Assembly: GCA_039566865.1 (NCBI GenBank)
Contig: CM076961.1
Location: forward strand, 14,221,501 to 14,285,500
Reading direction: 5' to 3'
Source of the DNA: Aurelia coerulea
Lineage: Eukaryota > Cnidaria > Scyphozoa > Semaeostomeae > Ulmaridae
Length of the DNA stretch: 64,000 nt
Shown here one piece after another: positions 38,001 through 50,000 of the stretch. The notes under the pieces were generated by a model that saw only the letters and a program-made list of their open reading frames with translations, was not told the DNA's origin and searched no databases. Each line of letters starts with the position of its first letter. The first letter of the stretch is position 1. Made by a program: the position numbers and the translations under genes.

Positions 38001-41000
38001 CTTGTAGGGATATGTATTCACATTTGGTGCAGGTGAGTTTCTTTGTTCTAAATGTGAGAATTACTGTGTTTACATTTCATTACCATGCATTGTGAGGGAA
38101 GATGGCAAAACGATGCGTACATATGGAAGATTCAAATGAAAAGCTTGCAAGCAGTGAATTGCAACTCATAACGTCGTCCCAAAGAAGCTATTTTTTTGTT
38201 AGAATCATGTTTTCATAGACTACGAGATCGTATGATATTCACCTACGTTGTGCAACACACTCACTCGTCGTTGCATGCCATAGCCCATTGTTTTTGTCCA
38301 TCATCATTTTATTTCAACCAAATACTTTTTGCTTCAAATCGTATTCTAGAGATTATTTGAGACCTTTTCTGTCAGCCCAGTTTTGTCATTCTTCTTAAAG
38401 GACAAGTCCGGGGTTGGAATATTTGTTCATAAAATGAATGATTACAATGTTGTGAATGGCGTGTAGTACTTTTTCCAACCTTCTCTGTCTTTTCTCTGCA
38501 AAGTTGCGTGTTTCAATCTGCGAAATGAGCGAAATGATGTCATTATTCATGACGTCATTTAACCCACTCCGCCTTCGACCTGAACGAGGCTGTTTTCTTA
38601 TAGAACTCTCCAGTAATTTCCGACGTCACAATGAAACCTCCCAACCAAGGCTAGCCATTTTATCGCGTTTTACAAAATGGTGACGACATTGGGCCTAACT
38701 TACGAAAAATGCTGTGCGAATTTACAACAGAAAAAGCTATCAGAAGTTGGAAAAATGCTACAAGTGATGTTCGGCAGTTGGTAAAGTTGCTTTTTGACAT
38801 TAATTGTAGAAACCCCGGACTTGTCCTTTAAGCCAATTTTGTTACTTTCTAATATGCTGATTTGTTGTCATTACTTTCTTCCCGGAAACTATTCAAAGGG
38901 TTGAAAGAATTTCTTACAGACTTAAAATTTGTTATCATTACGCTTTTTTAAGTTGCTTACTTTTATAGAAAATCTGTTTCATTGCACTATTTATGTTGTC
39001 TACAGGTCTCTATGGTCAGTTAGGAATCGGAGTCAACACGAAAGTTACAACGCCGAAGCTTGTTAAACTTCTGATGGATGAATCGATCTATCAAATTGCT
39101 TGTGGGGCATTTGAAACGGTAAAGAATTGAAGGTTTTCTTTTGTAATCATAACAGTAAAGCACTGCAGATCTATCAAATTGCTTGTGGGGCATTTGAAAC
39201 GGTAAAGAATTGAAGGTTTTCTTTTGTAATCATAACAGTAAAGCACTGCAGACCTATCAAGTTGCTTGTGGGGCATTTGAAACGGTAAAGAATTGAAGGG
39301 TTTCTTTTGTAATCATAATAGTAAAGCACTGCAGATCTATCAAGTTGCTTGTGGGGCATTTGAAACGGTAAAGAATTGAAGGGTTTCTTTTGTAATCATA
39401 ATAGTAAAGCACTGCAGATCTATCAAATTGCTTGTGGGGCATTTGAAACGGTAAAGAATTGAAGGTTTTCTTTTGTAATCATAACAGTAAAGCACTGCAG
39501 ATCTATCAAATTGCTTGTGGGGCATTTGAAACGGTAAAGAATTGAAGGGTTTCTTTTGTAATCATAATAGTAAAGCACTGCAGATCTATCAAGTTGCTTG
39601 TGGGGCATTTGAAACGGTAAAGAATTGAAGGGTTTCTTTTGTAATCATAATAGTAAAGCACTGCAGATCTATCAAGTTGCTTGTGGGGCATTTGAAACGG
39701 TAAAGAATTGAAGGTTTTCTTTTGTAATCATAACAGTAAAGCACTGCAGACCTATCAAGTTGCTTGTGGGGCATTTGAAACGGTAAAGAATTGAAGGGTT
39801 TCTTTTGTAATCATAATAGTAAAGCACTGCAGATCTATCAAATTGCTTGTGGGGCATTTGAAACGGTAAAGAATTGAAGGTTTTCTTTTGTAATCATAAC
39901 AGTAAAGCACTGCAGACCTATCAAGTTGCTTGTGGGGCATTTGAAACGGTAAAGAATTGAAGGTTTTCTTTTGTAATCATAACAGTAAAGCACTGCAGAT
40001 TCATAAAACATGAGAAGGTTTAACAATCTCTTTAGTTCAGTTAACACCAAAGATATATTGAACGTCTTTATATGTAACCATGGCCGATCAATGCAGCTTA
40101 TCTGGTTTACATTTGAGTTGTTCGCAGTTGGAGTCATTTTTATTCTTTTTGTGTGTTAACAATGGGTGTCTCGTAATGCAGTATACGCAAAGATCTTTTC
40201 AGTTAATTTACTTTCGCAACTTTCGCAAAAGCATATTTACTTTTATATTACTATTAGGTCTGTTATTACATCCCTAACCTTACGAAATGTATCACTTCGT
40301 TGTTAGGTTGCTATTTCTGAAGACCAAACGATATTCTCTTGGGGAAGAAATTACAAGCAGTTTCACATATGTGCTGTAAGTCTAATTTCTGAGGGGTTGC
40401 AGCAATGCATTTTTTCATATTCCCATAAAATTTACAATCAACAAACGAAGGTTTCAAACGATGCCACAAGGAGCATGGAAGTACACAGCAACCCTGCGAC
40501 CATAACATTTAACATAGAGATTCAAAATTAACATTACTTAAGGTATTACAAATTACACATTAAAATAGCGATTACAAATAATTCCGACAACAAATAATTA
40601 CAATAAACAAATGTCAAGAAACCAGTTACAACAGAGAGGAGGTTTTTAACAACAACTTACTGAAACCGTTCTGAGGCCTGAATATATTTTAATGTTGCCT
40701 CGAGAATTTTTGTATTTGAATCTAAAGATAATTTTTCGTGGCCATACAGAATGATTTGGAGTATAGTTTTATTTGAAAGGTTTGTTAATCCATTGAGTCG
40801 CAATATCGCATTTACACTGCTGAGAAGGTCACGTCTATCCTCGTCATAAGCATGGAAGAGCAGCAAAGGTGTTCCGTAACCTCAATACTTTCAATACTAT
40901 CAGTACAATACTATCAATACTATCCTCGAGAGCATAGCTTCCAAATCTTTAATTCGACTTAAAAAGGTGGGTGTAAAATTCTGTGATCTATTTCTTCTGA

Positions 41001-44000
41001 CTGAGTGGCTTGAAACAAACTTTAGTTACTTATCTTTAATTCTACCGGTGGACTTTTCAGAAATTTTCAATATTTTTTGAAATTTCAGTTTATGTTACAT
41101 TTCAAATCATTTGAGGGTGTGACGTCATCAAATTTCTAAATCATGAACCAGAAAAGTGACAGACTTTTGCTTGATACCATATTGTAGACAACCATCAACT
41201 ATGGTTTTCTTTGAAATTATTTCATGTTGCTTCAAACAGTTTAGAAACTACGATGGTTTTAAGTTGTTTTGAAAATTGTTCTTGAATTCTTGAAAAAGAA
41301 GAAAAACACTCTAATTCTGAAAATATTGAAGATTTCACAAAAGTCCAACGGTAGAATTACAGAGAAATAGCTGAAGTTTCTTTGAAATCATTCAGTTCAA
41401 AGAAATAAGTAACTGAATTTTAGACCAGGCTTTTTAAAGATTTGGAACCTATGCTATCCTCGATACTTTTAACCTTATATATTTTCTTGTATCTATTTTT
41501 ATATTATATACTTGTAAATATTTTTAAGATACGTGGCAAATGATACATACATACATTCATATATATATATTTATATATATATCACTTATCGGGCACAAAG
41601 GATTTAAAGTATCGCTGAAGTTATGTCCAATACGAAGCTGTGTTAACATTGATAAACATTTTGGGTCGTGAATGTTGTAGACCAGTTCGGAGGTGGACGG
41701 ATGAGTGCTAATGGTTGTTTCTTGAAAACATTCACTGAGCAGAATTTTTTAATCACAGGGTCAAGTTTTTCCCATTCCGACAAACAGTTAGGATAGAAAC
41801 TTTATTTGAATCTCGCACGTATTTGCCCTATCGCAGCTCGCCTGCGAAGACTGTAGTCAGATTCCTGATGCTGAGGTACAAAACTTCTTGTGTAATCTGG
41901 AGTCAAATTATTGATGATCTTATAGAAAAGAACAAGGCGTCTACTCCATCGTCGGGGGTTGAGCGATTCCCAATCAAGTTCATGATAAATTTTCTGACGA
42001 GATGTGCCCTTCCAAGCGCCAGTTACTGCCAATGCGGCAGAGTATTGAACTGATTCGAGTTTTTCCATTGCATTAGTCAAGTGACAGTTTGACTAAATTC
42101 ACAGGTATATTGCGGAATGTGATATATTATGTCACCATAGTCTAAATGCGGTCGAACATAGAGTTTATATATTTCGTTGAGCTTATGTCGCGGCAAATAC
42201 TTTGAAAGAAATCTCAACATCCCTATTCCTTGTCTTCATTTTGAAATAACTGATTGAATATGACTAGCGAAGGACAGTTTAGAGTCTGGTATGACACCAA
42301 GGTGTTTTGCTCCTAGACCCTGAGGCTTATAACATTTGTTAAGCGTATGTCGCGGCAAATATTTTTAAAGTAATCTCAACATCCCTATTCCTTGTCTATA
42401 TTTTGAAATAACTAATTGAATACGACTAGCGAAGGACAGTTTAAGGGTCTAGTATGACACCAAGGTGTTTTTTGCTCCTAGACCCTCACTACTACATGGA
42501 AACCGCCAGGATGGCGTACAGGTCAATTAATGAGGAAGCTCCCAATTACCTTGCAACTCTGTTCGAGAGGTTGTCGGAAAAAAGCGTCAGAGAGCTTCGT
42601 AATACTAATACAGACCTGAAGCTGCCTTTCCTGAAAACGTCCAGTGGTCAGGTCAACGGTGCTTTGCTTGTAGAGGAGCACGATTATGGAATAGCCTTAG
42701 CGCTGATGTCAAGACAGCGTCCACCTTAAATCGATTCAAAGCTACATATAAAACCAGCAAGTAATCTTTTCGGTTAAACCCCTTATTTACATATCAGTTT
42801 TATTTTGATCTTTATCCTTATATGTAAATTTCATGATTAGAGATATTTATTTTGTTGTTATTTACAGGGCAATTTGGAAGTCAGTATCTAACTGTTTATT
42901 TAACCTTGTTTAAAGAATTTAAAATGAACTGAAATGAAAAAAAATGGAACACTATTTAAAAAGATGGGTGGGTGATTCGTTGGAATGCATTGCATTGCAT
43001 TCAGAGCAGACCTAGCACTGCTATTACCATCTTTCATCATTGATCATAAGGGTCTGGTGATGATTTGTATTTTCGCTGAAATTTGCCACTGAAGACCATT
43101 ACTTGCGTGAAAGAATGCCTGGAACGAATGGTTCGGGTTTCTTCTTAAATTACTGCCGAGCTAAGTTTTTTGACAATTTGATGAGGATTTGTTTCGGTTT
43201 GTTGCAAGGCAAGGCCATTTTTTTATTGCAATCTTGCGTGATCTGTTGACGTAAATTTCTCACAACCAATGCAGTGCTACATAGACATAAAACACTCTTT
43301 TTTCCACTCAGACTATTTCTTATTGCGTTATTGCCGTCTGACGTTTCATAAGTAGTTTCACAACAGTTACAGCTTACTTCTTATTTCACCTGTGTCTCTT
43401 AATCCTTGCAGAAAGCTGAAAGCACATCGAGTGGACGACAGCTGGCTAGTTCAGTAGCAACTGATCTTAGTCACAAATACTACCCTGAAGAATTATCATT
43501 TCGGCTACCAGAACCAATAGCTCAAGTAAGTAAAGTACCCTTCAGGGACCTCAACAGGTTCTAGTTACGTATATAGTTGAAATACCAAACATTTTTTTCA
43601 TTTTCGCTGTTTTCCTCAGTCAGTGGCACTTTTTTAAAGACAACCTTTTCATTTGCGTATTCTCCAGTTGTGAGACTATGCCAAATTTTCCTTTGTGAGA
43701 CTATGCCAAAGTTGTGAGACTATGCCAAACTCCAGCCTCGATTGCATGAACCCTCAACAGAGACCAAAATACATTCGAGTTAGCGAAGAGCTCGAATTAT
43801 GAACTGTCAGCTATTCAGTACAAAACTTATAGTTTTGTTAGGACACTAAATGACCGAAACGATGGTTACAATATGGCTTCTTAGAAACAGGAAGAATAAG
43901 AGTTTCTTCCTCCCGCCCTGTGATAGCTGTATATAACCGAATGTGCTTCTTTCAAACTCTGCTCAAGTATGGCTACAAGTATGGCTACAAGTATGGCTTT

Positions 44001-47000
44001 GCAGAAATTCTGACAATATGATAACTATGCTTTCAGACAGCTATTCCTTGAACTGTTGTTGCAACATGGTTCAATTCAATTCAATTTCATTCATAGAAAT
44101 TCATCCTAATACAAGTTTATCAGTAAAAATGTGTATTCTGTACGACCCAGGATAGCTTCTCCTTACAAGGCATAGCTTCTCCTGACGTGCAAGAAATTTT
44201 CCATGAAAAAGGCAGCAAAAATTTTCTGCAATCTTTCCGTGATGCAATCAAAAATGACATGCGTAGAAGTGGTATTATTAAGGGCGCAATTTTCTTGCTG
44301 GTAGCAACCTAAGCAACTTTGTTTCTTCTTACATGCTTTCTTCTTTCCCAACATACTGCCCGAGTCTACCCCCATTTCCTTACTCTCCTAGTTTCTTTCC
44401 CTTCCCTTTCCATCCCTTCCTTAATCTCTTTCTTCTCTTTTCCCTTACTTTCCGTTTCTTTTTCCTTTTTCCTTTCTTCCTTCCCGGGAAATTCGAGCCT
44501 TTCACCTCCCTTCCTAGTTGCGCCGCTACCACGCTACTTCGTTTTTTGAGCCCTGTTATTACGTGGCCACTAGAAATTTTGGCAACCTGACTAGCTTTTG
44601 GTATTAGTCCAGGTTTCATTGTTGATTAGTCTGTTTGTTGCAATTACAACTACAACATTAGTGTTTTTGTTGTTGCAGTTTTCAGATCAAGGTCTATCGA
44701 ACAAGAGCAGATTTTGTAATACAATAGCAAAAGTTGCGTTTGATTGACACCTCAATTCAAAGCGATTAGCGGCTGCAGACAAAGGAAATTCTCTCAACCA
44801 ATAATTCAAAACAAACAAAGCCGCAAAAGTTTCCCCAAAACTGGTAGGACAAACTCTCGCCTTGTGCAAGCGAAAGATGGTTTTTAAGGGAAGTTATGTG
44901 CTTATAGCGAAAGAAGAAGGGTAAATCTAAAGTTCTGTCGCTTAGATTATATTTATTTGATTCAGGAGCGGAGCAGAAGGCATTGTAATTCTCGCATCTT
45001 TAGGGCTTAAAATGAAACGATTTCAAAACAGCTCCTAAATCAAATACACATAATCTAAGCGACAGAACTTTAGATTTACCCTTCTTCTTTCGCTATAAGC
45101 ACATAACTTCCCTTAAAAACCATCTTTCGCTTGCACAAGGCAAGAGTTTGCCCTACCAGTTTTGGGGAAACTTTTGCGGCTTTGTTTGTTTTGAATTATT
45201 GGTTGAGAGAATTTCCTTTGTCTGCAGCCGCTAATCGCTTTGAATTGAGGTGTCAATCAAACGCAACTTTTGCTATTGTATTACAAAATCTGCTCTTGTT
45301 GGTCTATCGTGTGTGGTATGTTTATCATGTGTTACGTTACCTGTTAACAATTATTTGGCGATTGGCATTTTATTAAATGTCACAATAAAGAATGATAGCA
45401 TTAGTCAGTGTACCTTTTATTTCTTTCCTTTTAGCTAACCGTTGGTAATTGGCATTTCGTGGCTTTGACAACTGTTGGGCAAGTGTACACTTGGGGTTGC
45501 AATGACTGCGGACAACTGGGTCATTACAATAAAATCGATCAGGTAAAAATGTAATCATTTTGTAGTTTGCATTTCACTAGTGGGGAGTACTATTCCAACT
45601 AATTATCAAAGCAGTTATAAAGGGCGTTCTGATTCATTCTTATTGCCCCGCACTAGCGGGGCTTAGTAGTACTCCGTGCGCAGGTAATACAAAGGGAGAG
45701 CACCTCAATATTTTCGTCTTTCCTGTTTTATTTTTCGTCTTTCTGGTTAAACCGGTTTTGATCTAATTGGAAAAGAGGCTGTGATCACGAGGTAGACAAT
45801 ATGGCGGATAGGCCAGTTTAAGTTGTTAGTGGTTCGAATATGTGAAAATTGTCAACAGAAGAGATAGAAGAAATAGTTGCGAGTTTGATTTCATTTTATT
45901 AGCTATGATTTGAAGCCAAATATGATGCTGATAATGATTAGGAGTGGTACTGGTGATGTGAATTTAGAACGCCTCGGTGTTTAGGCTAGTCTACTAGGTC
46001 AGCGAACACAACAAATACAAAATGCAACACAGTAGTGATAATCAAACTTTATTAGGCCAAATCCGTGAAGCCTCAATGAAAACTAGCGACAGTTAAATAC
46101 TACATTCCCCACCCCCACCTGTACGTGTGTGGGCGGGGCATTTAGTATTTACTATTGCTAGTTTTAACTGTTTTGGCCTTGCATGTTCAAACTGTGTAGC
46201 ATTAAATTCTTTTTTTTTCATATCACTGTTAAAACTAAAACGACAAAAATACAATATTCTTTACCGTCAATAGCAGGAATAGACATGACGTCATCTGGTT
46301 TTGGCTATGAACGTCACTTAACTAACTCTTTAACAACAATCTCATAAAACATAAGTAGAATGAAGAACGTAACTATTAAGCCCTTTGTTTACCATGGTGC
46401 AATTCCATTTTAACAGGCGCTAGCATGCGCCAGTGTAGCATAGGTGAATTGATGTTGAAAACTATGCACTGGTGCAAGACCTGTGCAAAGATGGTTGAGA
46501 TCTTCTAAGTTACCGACGACTGATGCCATGGTTCACACCCAAAAGAGCCGAGCAAGCGGAACCTGAACCCGCAAAGGCTGCAACCACCACAGGCCCAAGC
46601 ACCTGCTACCAAGCTCTTAAATTATTTCCTTACACCATAGACAACCCCACGCATTGTTAAAGCCTTGTCAAGAAGATACATCACATCTGTAGCTGCTGGG
46701 TCAGAATTTACTGTTTGCGTTGATGCAGAAGATCAAGTGTTTGCGTGGGGAAGAGCGGACGCTGGACAGGTATTTTTTCATTCCACTCTGTATTGGCTGG
46801 TCAACTCGTATCTAGTTTGGAAGTAAGTTTTTCGTTCTTAAGTATCGAAAGATAAGGATTTGACGACTTGGTTACTGAGATATCTTTTGTGAGGGTGAGT
46901 GGTCCCGAGTGTGGCATTGTAGCCAGGAAGGAGATTTTGAAACTTGACACTTTCGCGCTCATTCTCAACAACGAGGTGAGGTGGGCCTACCCAGCCAAGG

Positions 47001-50000
47001 TGAATGTCGCAGTATATTAGACCTTAAAGAAGCTTATTTGCTGCCCCAGAAGGCAAAGAGAAGGATAAACACAAGAAGGATACAAGGTGATTTATATCAT
47101 TTATTTGAAACCCAATTGAATTCATTCACGGGAACCTAAATTTATCCTACAACCCATGTTTAAACCGTTTCCGTCAGGTGACTGAAATTAAAATCGGTCG
47201 AATGAGGTGAAACTCCGGATGGGTGACCTCTCGGAGGCCTGATCTCGCAACTCACCTCGCCTTCCTTCGGAAGGGACGTTAAACTAGGGTTCCATGCCTG
47301 GATTCGGCATGCATACTGGGCCTAAATTAGCCTAAATTAGAAATCCTTTCAGCCCAATTAAAATAAATTACCGAAGAAAAGAGATATCTCAGATGGAAAG
47401 ATAATCACTCACGTGTAGCAGTCATTTAAATGCTTCTCTCCGGGAACTCGGCGTGGTGTGGAAGAAGTTTATAGTGTGACTCTGCTCTATAAATTTAATT
47501 TTTTTTTCATTTTCAAATGATTATTTTCTTGATTATTTTGCTAAATTGCAACATGACGGAAATGGCAGTTGAGAAAATTGCTTGCGAAAGTTTATGTCTA
47601 ATGCGAAGCAATTTAAAAACCTTTTGCAATCGTGACCAAGCTCATTTTACATTAGTTTAGCCAAAGCCAGTATGAAATTAGACCATACAGCTGTTTGCAC
47701 CTTTTTCAGCTTGGTATTGATGGTGGTGTTTGTAAAGAATGTACTCCTGGAAGTTCAAAGAAGGCTGCAATTTCAATTTTAGCCCCTACTAGTGTTCCGG
47801 GTGTACCACCCCCAGGTGAAAGATCAGACACTATTGGGTCGGCTGGGGTAAGTTTTTGTTTATCTTTTCACGTTTTTCAATGTGAAGGCTTTCAATAGTA
47901 TGATATTTTTTATGTACCGGGTGTCCCAAAATGATGTATCATCGTTTGATTGCTTATATGTCCATAATCGATGAACCAATTTCAAAAACTTTATTTTATC
48001 CGATTGCCGAAAGGCTAAATTGTGTTTGAGGATGCTGGTTGTGGCTTAGGCCGATGTCTTCATGTTGAAAAGAAGATCGATAAACCTGCCCAAATTCAAG
48101 CCTTATATGACATGAAAAAGAAACGGCCTACTTTCCCAGTCAATGTTTTAGATGTGATGCAAAAGGCTGAACTTATATATTGTTCAGAGAAGATGTGTCT
48201 TTCAGAGAATACGAATTCAGTTAATACTGAGTTCAGAGAATACGAATAGGAGTTCAGCCTTTTGTATCACATCTAAAATGTTGACTGAAAAATAGGCCGT
48301 TTCTTTCTCCTGCCATCTAAGGCTTGAATTTGAGCAGGTTTATCGATCTTCTTTTCGACATGAAAACGCTGTGGTAAAACCACAGCCAACATCTTAAAAT
48401 ACAATTTAGCCTGTAGGCAACCAAATAAGACAACGTTTTTGAAAATCAGTTCGTTGGTTATGGACATGTAACCAATCAAACAATAATACATCATTTTGGG
48501 ACACCCGGTATTATATTACATTATTATATTATATGTGCTATGTTATGTTATGTTATGTTATGTTATGTTATGTTATGTTATGTTATGTTATGTTATGTTA
48601 TGTTATGTTATGTTATGTTATGTTATGTTATGTTATGTTATGTTATGTTATGTTATGTTATGTTATGTTATGTTATGTTATGTTATGTTATGTTATGTTA
48701 TGTTATGTTACGTTACGTTATGTTATGTTATGTTATGTTATGTTATGTTATGTTATGTTATGTTATGTTACGTTACGTTATGTTATGTTATGTTATGTTA
48801 TGTTATGTTATGTTATGTTATGTTATGTTATGTTATATTATATTATATTTTCTACTGCATGAGTCATAAGCAACGTGGGACGCTTAGCAAGATTTTATAG
48901 GTGAAAAACAAGTCAGATCGGATCTTCTAAAGTTTTATGTTGCAGAAGAAAAATGAAATTACTTGTTGACATTTAGTTTGCTATGACTGATCCTTCCTTT
49001 CCATGTAAATTTGTTACTTTGTAGTGTTGCTATTTTGGTGAAAATGGATAATTTTTATAGAACTTCCTGCTTTCTAGATATGACAGTAGTAGCTCTTTTT
49101 TTTTACTCTAACACAATGCATGCCTTGTTTCAATTTGTTGGCAGAGAACAGTATGTTTGCCATGGTTTAGAAGTACACACGTGCATAAATATGAATCAAA
49201 TTAAAGGTCTATGTTAGGAATCTTGCGAAACACCATGCTACCAAAATCGCCTGTAATTATTGAATAGAAACACTGATTTCGACAAACTAAATTTTCATAT
49301 CTAAGTCAGCCTTTTTCCGACAGAAAGAATTCTCAAAGAAATGAATTTGTGAAGTAAATTGCATCAATGAAAATTGACGAACACCCCACGTTTTTTCTGA
49401 CTCACCCAATTGATGTTGGACCTATGCTCTACGTGAATGGTATCTTACAAAACTGGATTCGTTTTTATTTTAGAGTGCCAATAACAGAAGAGATTCATCA
49501 TTTGATATGGACGCAGAATTTCCAGACTTTTCATCAGTAGGTAGGTTGTGTTAGAGTTCTGTGGACACTTTAGCATATAAACAATGCGAAAACTAAAATT
49601 GAGAAAAGAGACTAGACTGACAACATGGTTCCTTGTATTCGTTCGACATTTCTCATCTCGTCTTTTTAGTTTCACTCGTACACGGACTCACAACCAAACA
49701 AGTTCTAAACCCGGACGAAATGCTGTTGAAAAATTAAACGTCTTCTATCCTACAAACGCCGAAAGGGAAGTTGAATGTCGCTTTGAATGTCACTCCGAAC
49801 GTCGCTTCGCCATCGAAAAGTCGAACTTTGAACTAATAAGCCAATCAAACGCTACGAATAAGCACGTGGGTTGACCATATTAAGAAAATGGCGATCTGAT
49901 TGGTCGCGCCGTGAACGCGGTCTAGTTGGCCAAATTAGTCTGCGTTTGGAAGCTGTATTATTAGTCATGAAGCCATAACCAGCATCCAGTTCAATGCGGA

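Noticed and set aside
39086..39998. CRISPR-like array
   Set aside because: There are no unique spacers. The units are contiguous and contain an exon copy, and the DNA is eukaryotic.
39091..40137. Series of minus-strand 61-residue frames (MPHKQ...)
   Set aside because: Shadows of the 83-bp tandem units. The spacing of exactly 83 bp and the plus-strand exon match explain them.
44319..44619. Pyrimidine-rich frames (SFPSLSIPSLISFF and the basic minus-strand frame)
   Set aside because: Low-complexity TTTCC tract. Both strands are open because of composition. No exon borders in phase.
44687..45376. Twin frames MHKARVCPTSFGETF on both strands
   Set aside because: They arise because the foldback element is a palindrome, so the same peptide appears from both arms. 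The frames end at random.
48496..48900. Met-Leu-Cys-Tyr-Val repeat proteins
   Set aside because: Translation of the (TGTTA)n array. Period-5 sequence gives the same peptide in three frames.
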